Positions 1-7,772 are shown, counted from the first letter of the stretch. The stretch: DNA of 13,551 nucleotides from an uncultured Clostridia bacterium (GCA_937873555.1 CALMWN010000263.1:1-13551), one strand, 5' to 3'. Notes: generated by a model from the letters alone, not told the origin. A program made the numbers and translations.

Positions 1-119
1 GTAGTGGAAATGGGGTAATAACAGCAAATATTGTGGCTGCAGCAATAAATATCCTGTTTGGATTGCTATTCGGGCTGTTTTTATTATCAGCTATCAGAAG
101 AATGGTATTCGGCTACTGA
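1..119 (+). CDS. C-terminal end of a membrane protein (partial)
   Basis: An open frame enters from the left edge (first full codon at base 3) and stops at the TGA ending at 119, giving 38 residues. About 20 consecutive residues are hydrophobic (Ala-, Ile-, Leu-, Phe- and Gly-rich), followed by a short basic tail (Ile-Arg-Arg-Met). This looks like a last transmembrane helix with a positively charged cytoplasmic end. The fragment is too short to name a family. It points the same way as the VanW gene that follows, so the two could be co-transcribed through the hairpin at 126-158. The coding call rests only on the clean open frame and the membrane-helix composition. Confidence 0.55.
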   Translation, partial: SGNGVITANIVAAAINILFGLLFGLFLLSAIRRMVFGY

Positions 120-125
120 CAAAAA

Positions 126-158
126 CCCGGAATTATCAGTATTTCTGATACTTCCGGG
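126..158. terminator. Imperfect hairpin, possible terminator
   Basis: The outer arms CCCGGAA (126-132) and TTCCGGG (152-158) pair perfectly. The inner arms TATCAG (134-139) and CTGATA (145-150) also pair, with a T/C mismatch between the two stems and a five-base loop. On the plus strand no T-run follows, so it is a poor intrinsic terminator in that direction. On the minus strand the hairpin is followed by five T residues (the A-run at 121-125), so it would end leftward transcription better. It may weakly separate the upstream membrane gene from the VanW gene. Confidence 0.45.
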
Positions 159-216
159 GTACATAGCGGCAAACGTTATTACAGCGTAGAATGCAGTTGA
201 TTAAGGAGTATACGCC

Positions 217-1110
217 ATGGTGAAAAAGAAATTTTCCGATATTATATTTATCCTGCTTATAATTGTTGCCATTGTACCAGCCTGCAGCAGACAGAAAAGC
301 ATCGGGCAGGACAGTGCAGGAGGGAAAAAAATCAGTCAGGAGAAGCCTTGGCAGGAAAGAAGCACAAAAGAAAATATATATCTCGAAGGCGAAAACATGA
401 AAGGATTGAATGAATCTCAGATAGCACAGAAGCTGGACATGTATGCAAAGAAGTTGAATGTTGAGCCAAAGGATGCCGTCATGGATGACAGAAGCTGGAG
501 AGTAGTGGAAGAAGAGCAGGCAGGCAGCAAGTTAAATGTTGAAAAAACACTTGACGCATTATTTTCAGCAAAAGACGGCGAGAACGTTAAGCTGACAGTT
601 GAAAAGATTGAGCCTTCTGTCACTTCAGAAGGGCTGAATCAGAAAGTTGTCGAGATAGGCAGTTATAGAACACCTTTGCTGGATAGACAGGATTCAAGGA
701 TTAATAACATAGAACTTGCTGCGGGTAAGATTGATGGTGCAAGAATTGGCCCGGGTGAAGAATTTTCATTCAACAGTACATTAGGAAAAAGAACTCAGGC
801 GAAAGGTTACGAAGAAGCACCGGTAATAATTAAAACAGAAGAAGGGTATAAGAAGGGTTATGGAGTAGGAGGGGGAATATGCCAGCTTTCAACTACTATT
901 TATAATGCCGCAGAAAAAGTCGGGCTTGAAATTACTGAAAGGCATGTACATTCAAAGGATGTGGGGTATGTACCCGACGGTAAGGATGCAACAGTATCTT
1001 ATGGTTCTGTAGATTTCAAATTCAGGAATAACCGGGGATATCCCATAATGTTGAAAGTCAATGTTTCCCAAAAAAGCCTGCTGGTGAGGATTTTGGAGAA
1101 TAGAAATTAA
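217..1110 (+). CDS. VanW-domain lipoprotein
   Basis: The 297-residue product begins with a short basic end (MVKKKF), a hydrophobic stretch to about residue 22 and a lipobox-like Val-Pro-Ala-Cys at residues 20-23. It is therefore probably a lipoprotein on the outer face of the membrane, although Pro at -2 is not typical. A charged linker (about 24-60) and a poorly recognisable middle region follow. The VanW domain occupies about 148-285, shown by a tyrosine-rich entry, a GxRIGPGEEFSFN-type segment, and the signature GVGGGICQLSTT around residues 216-227. VanW proteins were named from vancomycin-resistance clusters, but the family is common in Clostridia and its biochemical role is not settled; nothing here points to glycopeptide resistance. 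The start is fixed by AAGGAG at 203-208. No G5 or peptidoglycan-binding domain is visible. Confidence 0.88.
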   Translation: MVKKKFSDIIFILLIIVAIVPACSRQKSIGQDSAGGKKISQEKPWQERSTKENIYLEGENMKGLNESQIAQKLDMYAKKLNVEPKDAVMDDRSWRVVEEEQAGSKLNVEKTLDALFSAKDGENVKLTVEKIEPSVTSEGLNQKVVEIGSYRTPLLDRQDSRINNIELAAGKIDGARIGPGEEFSFNSTLGKRTQAKGYEEAPVIIKTEEGYKKGYGVGGGICQLSTTIYNAAEKVGLEITERHVHSKDVGYVPDGKDATVSYGSVDFKFRNNRGYPIMLKVNVSQKSLLVRILENRN

Positions 1111-1120
1111 CCGTAGTATA

Positions 1121-1147
1121 TTTACACCAATAATTTTTTGATATAAT
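1121..1147 (+). promoter_or_regulatory. Putative sigma-A promoter for HPr-like gene and uvrC
   Basis: A perfect -10 hexamer TATAAT lies at 1142-1147, with TTTACA (one mismatch to TTGACA) at 1121-1126. The spacer is 15 bp, shorter than the 17-bp optimum. The position just after the VanW stop and about 90 bases before the next start fits a promoter for the downstream operon. It is a sequence match only. Confidence 0.45.
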
Positions 1148-1166
1148 AGGAGATAAACATATAGCG

Positions 1167-1209
1167 ATAGAAAAATACCGACACAATCCAAATCTGGTTA
1201 TTTTTCTAT
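1167..1209 (+). repeat. 11-bp perfect inverted repeat in the HPr-like leader
   Basis: ATAGAAAAATA (1167-1177) is repeated in inverse orientation as TATTTTTCTAT (1199-1209). With one bulged T at 1198 the stem can be extended by two C-G pairs, leaving a loop of about 16 bases. It lies between the putative promoter and the ribosome binding site at 1220-1225. The stem is very AT-rich, no T-run follows, and it does not resemble an intrinsic terminator. It could be an operator or an mRNA 5' structure. Confidence 0.5.
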
Positions 1210-1236
1210 AAATATAAACAGGAGGCTGTCATAGAA

Positions 1237-1494
1237 ATGATATCAAAGGAGATTTGCGTTAACAACCAAACTGGGCTGGAATCAAAGGCTGCAGCCATAC
1301 TTATAATGAAAGCATCTACTTTTAAATCAAGCATTTGGGTGGAGAGGGATGAAAGAAAGGCAAATGTGAAAAGTTTACTGGGTCTTCTGTCACTGGGAAT
1401 AGGAAGCGGATCAAAAATAGTTGTCACAGCCGATGGAGAAGATGAGGAAAAAGCCCTGGAGGAAATAACAAACCTTATCAAAGCAGGCCTTTAA
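1237..1494 (+). CDS. HPr/Crh-like protein lacking the active-site histidine
   Basis: The 85-residue product aligns along its whole length with the HPr family of PTS phosphocarriers, with the same numbering. The usual active-site motif GLHARPA is here Gly13-Leu-Glu15-Ser-Lys17-Ala, so His15, which accepts phosphate from enzyme I, is Glu, and Arg17 is Lys. The regulatory site is kept: Asn-Val-Lys-Ser46-Leu-Leu-Gly, as is the late SLGIGSGSKI segment and the GEDEEKALEE helix. This resembles Crh of Bacillus, which has Gln15, keeps Ser46, cannot carry PTS phosphate, and acts with CcpA after HPr kinase phosphorylates Ser46. A regulatory rather than transport role is inferred. AGGAGG at 1220-1225 sits 11 bases before ATG, slightly far, but HPr numbering supports this start. 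uvrC follows 36 bases later. Confidence 0.85.
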   Translation: MISKEICVNNQTGLESKAAAILIMKASTFKSSIWVERDERKANVKSLLGLLSLGIGSGSKIVVTADGEDEEKALEEITNLIKAGL

Positions 1495-1530
1495 GCCGGT
1501 AATCTATCATCAGGACAGTGGATATGGGAA

Positions 1531-3405
1531 GTGATGCATACGTTTGATATTCAGCAGGAGCTAAAGAAATTGCCCGCCAAGCCGGGAGTCTATATCATGA
1601 AGGATGAGAACCAAAACATTATATATGTGGGAAAGGCAGTAGTATTAAAGAACAGAGTAAAACAATACTTCCAGGCCTCGTCAAACCTTTCTCCCAAGAC
1701 TCAGGCAATGGTTGGACGTATCAGGGAATTTGAGTACATAATAACCGATTCAGAACTTGAAGCCCTTATTCTTGAGTGCAACCTGATAAAAAAACATAAG
1801 CCTAGATTCAACATATTGCTAAAGGATGATAAAAATTATCCATATATAAAAGTGACTATGAATGAAGAATATCCCAGGGTTTTTATGACCAGGAGGATGG
1901 AGAAGGACGGTGCAAGGTATTTTGGGCCTTACTCCAGCGTAAATGCGGTTAAGGAGACAATAAGCCTTCTCAAAAAGATATTTCCGATAAAATCCTGCAA
2001 CAGGGTATTCCCTCGTGATATCGGTAAAGCAAGGCCTTGCCTTAACTACTACATATTCCAGTGCCTTGGCCCCTGCCAGGGAGACGTTAATAAAGAAGAA
2101 TACAGGAATCTTATGAAAGATATATGCAACTTTCTTACCGGGAAACAGGAGGAGGTTGTGAAGAGGCTTGAAAAGCAAATGGCTGCAGCCTCGGAAAATC
2201 TTGATTTCGAAAAGGCTGCAAATTACAGGGACAAGCTGAACAGCTTAAAACACATAGCGGAAGAGCAAAAAGTCCTGTCTACGGAAATGGAGGATCAGGA
2301 TGTCGTCGCATTTGCACGGAACAATACCGACTGCTGCATGCAGGTGTTCTTTATCCGGGGGGGCAAGCTTATAGGAAGGGAACACTTCATGCTGGAGGGT
2401 TCTGGTGATACAGAGGGCCGTGAATTGATGACTTCGTTTATAAAACAATTCTATAATTCTGCGGCTTTTGTACCGGGTGAGATTCTGCTGCAGGAAGACA
2501 TAGATGAGGCTGAAATTATTGAGCGGTGGCTTAGTGACAAAAAAACCTCGAGGGTTCACATACGCGTTCCCAGGAGGGGCGAAAAACACCATTTGGTAGA
2601 TATGGTGGCGCAAAATGCGATGAATGCACTCAACCAGTTCAAGGAAAAAATAAAAAATGAAAAGAACACATCTTCCGAAGGTCTGGAAGCTTTTACAGCT
2701 TTTCTGCAGCTTGAGAAAGCTCCCAGGCGAATTGAGGCCTACGATATATCAAACACAGGAAGCTCTGAAATGGTGGCCTCAATGGTCGTTTTTGAAAATG
2801 GAGTTCCCACGAATAGAGAATACAGAAGATTCAGGATAAAGTCGGTGGACAGGCAGAATGATTACGCCAGTATGCAGGAGACCGTGTTCAGGAGGTTCAA
2901 ACATGCCGAAAGAGAATCAAATGAACTGCTGAAAGCGGGAGCTGATGCAATAAGCGGAAAATTCACGGTTCTGCCGGATTTGATACTGGTAGACGGAGGG
3001 CTGGGGCATGTAAATGCTATTACCGGTGTACTTAAGGAAATGAACGTTCAGATTCCGGTTTATGGCATGGTGAAGGATGATAACCACCGTACGAGAGGCC
3101 TGGTTTCTACGGAAAAAGAATACAATCTGTCTGACAACCTGACCGTATTGAGGTTTGTGACCGCAATACAGGATGAGGCGCACAGGTTTGCAATTCATTA
3201 CAACAGGAAGCTCAGGGAAAAGCGCTATACCGGTTCTGTGCTTGACGAAATCGAGGGAATAGGACCAAAACGCAGGAAACTGCTGATAAAGCATTTTGGT
3301 TCGGCAGGGAAGATAAAATCCGCGGGTTTGGATGACCTGCAGGCGATTGAAGGAATAAGCGAGGCAGTTGCAAAAAAAATATTCAGCTATTTTCATGAAC
3401 CGTAA
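1531..3405 (+). CDS. uvrC: Excinuclease ABC subunit C (UvrC)
   Basis: UvrC makes the 3' and 5' incisions in nucleotide excision repair together with UvrB. All domains are present in the 624 residues, a normal length. The GIY-YIG nuclease domain starts with Gly19-Val-Tyr21 and Tyr32-Val-Gly34, with Arg42 as the likely catalytic arginine. A cysteine-containing region follows (about 150-185), then the UvrB-interacting UVR helix (about 203-240, ending LDFEKAANYRDKL). The RNase H-like nuclease domain carries Asp405 (EAYDIS), Asp488 (LVDGG) and His551, matching the 5'-incision triad. Tandem helix-hairpin-helix motifs end the protein (EGIGPKRR and EGISEAVAKK). The start is uncertain by one codon: GTG at 1531 or ATG at 1534. 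The nearest purine stretch, GGGAA at 1526-1530, is too close to either for an ideal site, so translation may be partly coupled to the HPr-like gene. The metallophosphoesterase gene follows after 33 bases. Confidence 0.97.
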   Translation: MMHTFDIQQELKKLPAKPGVYIMKDENQNIIYVGKAVVLKNRVKQYFQASSNLSPKTQAMVGRIREFEYIITDSELEALILECNLIKKHKPRFNILLKDDKNYPYIKVTMNEEYPRVFMTRRMEKDGARYFGPYSSVNAVKETISLLKKIFPIKSCNRVFPRDIGKARPCLNYYIFQCLGPCQGDVNKEEYRNLMKDICNFLTGKQEEVVKRLEKQMAAASENLDFEKAANYRDKLNSLKHIAEEQKVLSTEMEDQDVVAFARNNTDCCMQVFFIRGGKLIGREHFMLEGSGDTEGRELMTSFIKQFYNSAAFVPGEILLQEDIDEAEIIERWLSDKKTSRVHIRVPRRGEKHHLVDMVAQNAMNALNQFKEKIKNEKNTSSEGLEAFTAFLQLEKAPRRIEAYDISNTGSSEMVASMVVFENGVPTNREYRRFRIKSVDRQNDYASMQETVFRRFKHAERESNELLKAGADAISGKFTVLPDLILVDGGLGHVNAITGVLKEMNVQIPVYGMVKDDNHRTRGLVSTEKEYNLSDNLTVLRFVTAIQDEAHRFAIHYNRKLREKRYTGSVLDEIEGIGPKRRKLLIKHFGSAGKIKSAGLDDLQAIEGISEAVAKKIFSYFHEP

Positions 3406-3438
3406 ATACGTATTGAATTTCGGGAGGAGTTTTTTAAG

Positions 3439-4146
3439 GTGTCCATATATGCGATTTCAGACCTGCACCTTGCATTGAGCATTGATAAATCCATGGATAT
3501 ATTTGGCACACAATGGTCTGATTATATGACAAGACTGACAAGCGAGTGGATGCAAAATGTATGTGAAGATGATACAGTCATAATTCCCGGGGACATTTCC
3601 TGGGCGACCTACCTGGATCAAGCTGTTGAAGACTTCAGATTTATTGATGGACTTCCGGGTAGGAAAATCATATCCAAGGGCAACCATGATTACTGGTGGA
3701 CGACTGCAAGCAAGCTGGAGAAATTTTTAAAGGGAAATAATTTATCAACTATCAGCTTTATGCATAATAATAGTTTTAAATTGGGGAAAATCATATTATG
3801 TGGTACAAGAGGATGGAAATGTCCGGGAGATGAGGGGTTCAGCAGGGAAGACAGAAAGATTTATGAAAGGGAGCTGCAGAGGCTTGAACTGTCATTAAAA
3901 AGTGCTGTAGCAGCCGAAGACGCGACAATTTTTGCTGCACTGCATTATCCACCGTTTAATTCCAGAAAAGAACCAACGGAATTTGTAGATATAATGAGGA
4001 AATATAATGTAGATACCTGTCTGTACGGGCACCTGCATGGTGAAGGGTTCAGGAACGCCTTTACAGGGAAACAGGATGGGATTGAATTCCTGCTTGTTTC
4101 TGCTGATTATCTCAAATTCAAGCCGTATAAGCTGATTAGGCAATAA
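3439..4146 (+). CDS. Calcineurin-like metallophosphoesterase
   Basis: The 235-residue cytoplasmic protein has the full set of metal-binding motifs of the calcineurin-like phosphoesterase superfamily: Asp8-Leu-His10, Gly-Asp52 (PGDISW), Gly-Asn82-His83-Asp84, His169 (LHYPP), and Gly-His198-Leu-His200-Gly. It therefore very probably binds two metal ions and hydrolyses a phosphoester. The particular form, with GNHDYWW and a GWKCPGDEGF segment, fits the COG1768-type predicted phosphohydrolases, whose substrate I do not know. Translation starts at GTG 3439, supported by GGGAGGAG at 3422-3429 with nine bases of spacing. The gene lies 33 bases after uvrC with no terminator between and is probably the last gene of that operon. 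No signal peptide is present. Confidence 0.9.
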   Translation: MSIYAISDLHLALSIDKSMDIFGTQWSDYMTRLTSEWMQNVCEDDTVIIPGDISWATYLDQAVEDFRFIDGLPGRKIISKGNHDYWWTTASKLEKFLKGNNLSTISFMHNNSFKLGKIILCGTRGWKCPGDEGFSREDRKIYERELQRLELSLKSAVAAEDATIFAALHYPPFNSRKEPTEFVDIMRKYNVDTCLYGHLHGEGFRNAFTGKQDGIEFLLVSADYLKFKPYKLIRQ

Positions 4147-4171
4147 AATCTTACTTTTTTTGACCTTTTTA

Positions 4172-4200
4172 TTGGATTCATAGAATTGTTATGTTATAAT
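4172..4200 (+). promoter_or_regulatory. Promoter of the tig-clpP-clpX block
   Basis: TATAAT at 4195-4200 is preceded by TG at 4192-4193, giving the extended -10 form TGnTATAAT. TTGGAT at 4172-4177 is a weak -35 at exactly 17 bp. Transcription should start near 4207, giving an untranslated leader of about 190 bases before tig. Confidence 0.6.
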
Positions 4201-4204
4201 GAAA

Positions 4205-4398
4205 AGGTTAATTTGAGTCAAACAGGTTGCAGCCTTTGGTCTACAGACGGGTGGAGTCTTCCGTCAAGGGCCGGAGAGTGACAGATACCTGTTTAATAAA
4301 TTCTTAAGGGGATATTCCTCACAGGGATATCATACATACCTCACAACATATCAGAAGGTCTGTCCCCTTACATAATAAATGGGAGGAAAAGCGGTAAA
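4205..4398 (+). ncRNA. Structured 5' leader of tig (candidate regulatory RNA)
   Basis: The leader can form two separate hairpin systems. The first is closed by AAACAGGT (4220-4227) with ACCTGTTT (4287-4294), eight perfect pairs, and contains an inner GACGG/CCGTC stem (4246-4250 with 4261-4265). The second is closed by TAAGGGGA (4305-4312) with TCCCCTTA (4363-4370), again eight perfect pairs, and overlaps an alternative hairpin of GATATTCC (4311-4318) with GGGATATC (4324-4331). The two forms of the second domain exclude each other, and the 3' arm ends 10 bases before the GGGAGG ribosome binding site at 4381-4386. I do not recognise it as a known riboswitch or T-box class. The structure is seen; a regulatory role is inferred. 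Confidence 0.45.
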
Positions 4399-5685
4399 AT
4401 GAATGTTAAAGTAGAAAATTTGGGAAAAAATGTTGTACAGCTGGAAATAGAGGTTGATGCAGCAAAATTTGAAGAAGGAATGCAAAAATCGTTTATTAAA
4501 AATGCAGGGAGATTCAACATACCTGGCTTTAGAAAAGGCAAAGCCCCCAGGAAGATGGTTGAAAGATATTATGGCGAACAAGCACTTTATGAGGATGCAA
4601 TAAATTTTGTGTGCCCCGAAGCATATGACAAGGCTGTCGAGGACAATGACATACGCCCTGTTGAAAGACCGGAGATAGATATCAAACAAATAGGCGGCGG
4701 CCAGAATTTCATTTTTACTGCCAAAGTCACTACAAAGCCTGAAGTTGAGTTGGGGAAATATAAAGGTGTAGAGATTCAAAAGATAGAAGTAACTATTACT
4801 GATGAAGATGTGGAAAAGGAGCTTCAAAGAGTTGCAGAATCGAATTCAAGATTGATATCTGTTGAAGACAGGGGTATTCAGTCAGGTGACACTGTGGAAA
4901 TAGACTTTGAAGGTTTTATTGACGGCGTTGCCTTTGAAGGTGGAAAGGCCTCAAACTATAACCTTGTAATAGGCTCGGGACAATTTATTCCAGGGTTTGA
5001 AGACCAGCTTGTCGGTTCGAAGACAGGGGATGAGGTTGACATCAATGTATCCTTCCCGGAGGATTACGGAAAGAGTGAACTGGCAGGGAAGCCTGCTCTG
5101 TTCAAGGTTAAGGTCAACGGCATAAAGGTTAAGGAACTGCCGACGCTGGATGATGAATTTGCCAAGGATATAAGCGAATTCGAAACGCTTGCAGAATATA
5201 AAGAGGACTTGAAAAAGAAGCTTCTACACAATGCCGAACACAGAGCCGAGCATGAGACAGAAGACAAGGTTGTTGAGAAGGCTGTTGAGAATGCCGTTGC
5301 GGAGATACCTGCCGTGATGGTTGAGAAGCAGATAGATTCCCTCGTGAGAGACTTTGATATGAGGCTTCGCTACCAGGGACTCGAACTGGCAAAATATCTT
5401 GAGATAATGGGTATGGATGCAAAGGCTTTCAGGGAACAGTTCTCAAAGAGAGCGGAAAATGAAGTGAAGACCCAGCTGGTATTGGAGAAAATCGGGGTCA
5501 CTGAGGGTATAGATGCAGGCGAAGATGAAATCAATGAAGAGATAAGGACAATGGCTGAAAATTATAAGCAGAGTGAAGAAGAATTTAAGAAACATTTGAG
5601 AGAAGACGATATAGAATATATTAAAGGAAATCTGATCATGAGGAAAACCGTTGAATTCCTTGTCAAAAACGCAGTAATAGCATAA
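4399..5685 (+). CDS. tig: Trigger factor
   Basis: Trigger factor is the ribosome-bound chaperone and peptidyl-prolyl isomerase that meets nascent chains at the exit tunnel. The 428-residue length is typical. The N-terminal ribosome-binding domain carries the signature Gly43-Phe44-Arg45-Lys46-Gly-Lys-Ala-Pro50, in the same position as in E. coli, which contacts ribosomal protein uL23. The FKBP-type isomerase domain lies at about 155-245 (GDTVEIDFEGFIDG to ALFKVKVNGIKVKELP). The charged, helical C-terminal domain forms the chaperone arms. GGGAGG at 4381-4386 lies 12 bases before ATG, a rather long spacing. The gene is preceded by its own promoter and structured leader and followed by clpP after 108 bases with no terminator, so read-through into clpP is likely. 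Confidence 0.97.
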   Translation: MNVKVENLGKNVVQLEIEVDAAKFEEGMQKSFIKNAGRFNIPGFRKGKAPRKMVERYYGEQALYEDAINFVCPEAYDKAVEDNDIRPVERPEIDIKQIGGGQNFIFTAKVTTKPEVELGKYKGVEIQKIEVTITDEDVEKELQRVAESNSRLISVEDRGIQSGDTVEIDFEGFIDGVAFEGGKASNYNLVIGSGQFIPGFEDQLVGSKTGDEVDINVSFPEDYGKSELAGKPALFKVKVNGIKVKELPTLDDEFAKDISEFETLAEYKEDLKKKLLHNAEHRAEHETEDKVVEKAVENAVAEIPAVMVEKQIDSLVRDFDMRLRYQGLELAKYLEIMGMDAKAFREQFSKRAENEVKTQLVLEKIGVTEGIDAGEDEINEEIRTMAENYKQSEEEFKKHLREDDIEYIKGNLIMRKTVEFLVKNAVIA

Positions 5686-5793
5686 GTACAAGTGAGAATA
5701 TATGTATTGATACAGGATAGTAAAAGGCTTAATTTTGTTTATTTTGATCTTAAACTGGGAAACATTATTTAAGTATAAAAGGAGGTATTATAA

Positions 5794-6378
5794 ATGAGTC
5801 TGGTTCCAATAGTAGTAGAACAAACAAATCGTGGTGAGCGTTCATATGATATCTATTCCCGCCTGTTAAAGGACAGGATAATCGTATTGAGTGATGAAGT
5901 GAACGATGTTACAGCAAGCCTGGTAGTGGCGCAAATGCTTTTCCTTGAAGCGGAAGATCCCGACAAGGATATCCAGCTTTATATAAACAGCCCGGGCGGT
6001 TCTGTTACGTCGGGATTTGCTATATATGATACCATGCAGTATGTTAAACCGGATGTGTCCACCATATGCATAGGTATGGCTGCAAGTATGGGAGCATTTT
6101 TACTTGCTGCGGGAGCCAAGGGTAAGAGATTTGCCCTGCCAAACAGTGAAATCATGATACATCAGCCCCTTGGAGGCGCACGCGGTCAGGCAACCGATAT
6201 AAAAATCCATGCTGAACAGATAATCAAAATCAAGAATCAAATCAACAGGATTCTTAGTGAAAGAACCGGACAGCCACTGGAAAAGATTGAAAGGGATACC
6301 GAAAGGGATTTCTTTATGTCGTCGGAAGAAGCAAAAGCATATGGTATAGTTGATGAAGTAATGGTAAGAAGAAAATAA
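5794..6378 (+). CDS. clpP: ATP-dependent Clp protease proteolytic subunit
   Basis: ClpP forms the barrel-shaped serine peptidase that degrades substrates unfolded and fed in by ClpX or other Clp ATPases. The 194-residue protein has the full catalytic triad at the canonical positions: Ser98 in GMAASMGA, His123 in MIHQPLGG, and Asp172 in ERDFFMS. The INSPGGSV oxyanion segment is also present. An N-terminal propeptide of about a dozen residues is expected from the family. A strong AGGAGG at 5780-5785 lies eight bases from ATG. The upstream gap from tig (5686-5793) is AT-rich and holds only a weak possible promoter (TTGATA at 5707-5712 with a poor -10), so expression may depend partly on tig read-through. 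clpX starts 13 bases after the stop. Confidence 0.98.
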   Translation: MSLVPIVVEQTNRGERSYDIYSRLLKDRIIVLSDEVNDVTASLVVAQMLFLEAEDPDKDIQLYINSPGGSVTSGFAIYDTMQYVKPDVSTICIGMAASMGAFLLAAGAKGKRFALPNSEIMIHQPLGGARGQATDIKIHAEQIIKIKNQINRILSERTGQPLEKIERDTERDFFMSSEEAKAYGIVDEVMVRRK

Positions 6379-6391
6379 ATGAGGTGGAACG

Positions 6392-7687
6392 ATGTCCAGA
6401 TATGATGAAAAGAAGCAGCTTAAATGCTCCTTTTGCGGAAAAACCCAGGAACAGGTAAAAAGGCTGGTAGCAGGCCCGGGAGTATATATCTGTGATGAGT
6501 GTATAGAGCTTTGCTCCGAGATAATAGAGGAAGAGTTTGAGGAAGCAAGGACAGATACGGAATTGAATGATATACCCAAGCCAAAGGAAATAAAAGAAAT
6601 ATTAGACCAGTATGTTATTGGGCAGGAGTCTGCAAAGAAGTCATTATCCGTAGCTGTTTATAATCATTATAAACGAATAAACGCCGATGTCAAAACCGGT
6701 GAGGTAGAGCTGCAGAAGAGCAACATCGTCATGCTCGGACCGACCGGTTCGGGAAAGACTCTTCTGGCACAGACGCTTGCAAGGATATTGAATGTGCCGT
6801 TTGCAATAGCTGATGCCACATCTCTTACGGAAGCAGGATACGTTGGTGAAGATGTTGAGAACATACTGCTTAAGCTTATACAGGCTGCGGATTATGACAT
6901 CGAGAAGGCAGAGAAAGGCATAATATATATAGATGAAGTTGACAAAATAGCAAGGAAATCCGAAAATCCTTCAATAACAAGGGATGTCAGCGGTGAAGGT
7001 GTACAGCAGGCACTTCTTAAGATACTGGAAGGCACTGTGGCTTCCGTTCCGCCCCAGGGAGGAAGAAAGCATCCTCATCAGGAGTTTATACAGATAGATA
7101 CAACCAATATACTGTTCATATGTGGCGGAGCTTTTGACGGAATTGACAAGCTGATACAAAACAGGATCGGAAAGAAGGCAATGGGCTTTGGTGCTAAAAT
7201 AGAGAGTCCTAAGGATAAAGATGTCGGAGAGACATTAAAACATATCCTTCCGCAGGATTTGTTGAAATTTGGGCTGATTCCCGAATTCGTAGGAAGGCTG
7301 CCTATTATTGTAACCCTGCATTCCCTTGACAAGCAGGCCTTGATGCAGATTCTGACGGCGCCGAAGAATGCTCTGGTCAAACAGTATCAAAAGCTGTTCG
7401 AAATGGATGATGTTTTACTGGAGTTCGAAGGAGATGCGCTTGAGGCAATTTCTGAGAAGGCAATCGAAAGGAATACGGGCGCCAGGGGCTTAAGGGCCAT
7501 ACTGGAAGAAATCATGCTGGACGTTATGTATGACATTCCATCGTCTGTAAATGTTGAAAAGTGTATTATCAGCAAGGATACGGTTGTAAACAACACAACT
7601 CCCCAGCTGGTTATAAATGAGAATAAAAAGACAATACGGAAGCCAATAAGCAAGAAACCAAGAGTAAAAAGAGAATCTGTATCATAG
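6392..7687 (+). CDS. clpX: ATP-dependent Clp protease ATP-binding subunit ClpX
   Basis: ClpX is the AAA+ unfoldase partner of ClpP. The 431 residues contain the N-terminal zinc-binding domain with Cys12, Cys15, Cys34 and Cys37, the Walker A GPTGSGKT (116-123), the pore-loop motif GYVGEDV, Walker B ending Asp181-Glu182 (IIYIDEVDK), and the sensor-2 region NTGARGLRAILE. The loop that docks on ClpP, usually Ile-Gly-Phe, is Met264-Gly-Phe266 here. The C-terminal tail is basic and serine/lysine-rich. GAGGTGG at 6381-6387 precedes ATG, and the 13-base gap from clpP indicates one transcript. A strong terminator follows at 7693-7726. Confidence 0.98.
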   Translation: MSRYDEKKQLKCSFCGKTQEQVKRLVAGPGVYICDECIELCSEIIEEEFEEARTDTELNDIPKPKEIKEILDQYVIGQESAKKSLSVAVYNHYKRINADVKTGEVELQKSNIVMLGPTGSGKTLLAQTLARILNVPFAIADATSLTEAGYVGEDVENILLKLIQAADYDIEKAEKGIIYIDEVDKIARKSENPSITRDVSGEGVQQALLKILEGTVASVPPQGGRKHPHQEFIQIDTTNILFICGGAFDGIDKLIQNRIGKKAMGFGAKIESPKDKDVGETLKHILPQDLLKFGLIPEFVGRLPIIVTLHSLDKQALMQILTAPKNALVKQYQKLFEMDDVLLEFEGDALEAISEKAIERNTGARGLRAILEEIMLDVMYDIPSSVNVEKCIISKDTVVNNTTPQLVINENKKTIRKPISKKPRVKRESVS

Positions 7688-7692
7688 GATAT

Positions 7693-7726
7693 AAAAAAGC
7701 GGACTGCAAAAGCAGTCCGCTTTTTT
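7693..7726 (+). terminator. Intrinsic terminator after clpX
   Basis: GCGGACTGC (7699-7707) and GCAGTCCGC (7712-7720) form a nine-pair perfect GC-rich stem with a four-A loop. Six T residues follow and six A residues precede the stem. It closes the tig-clpP-clpX unit six bases after the clpX stop and would also work on the other strand. Confidence 0.95.
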
Positions 7727-7772
7727 ATACTTTCCTCCTTTAGCTGCATTATATTTCCATTCAAATTTGACA

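Noticed and set aside
4212..4232. A possible CtsR operator near the tig promoter: AGTCAAA at 4216-4222.
   Set aside because: Only one heptad matches; the second repeat needed for a CtsR site is missing, and no clear tandem site lies before clpP either.
4238..4290. T-box or known riboswitch in the tig leader.
   Set aside because: The T-box core, specifier loop and terminator/antiterminator are absent, and I could not match the conserved cores of purine, c-di-GMP, SAM, TPP or fluoride riboswitches.
5707..5735. Promoter for clpP between tig and clpP.
   Set aside because: TTGATA with 17-bp spacing leads only to TAATTT, a poor -10; not enough to list as a feature.
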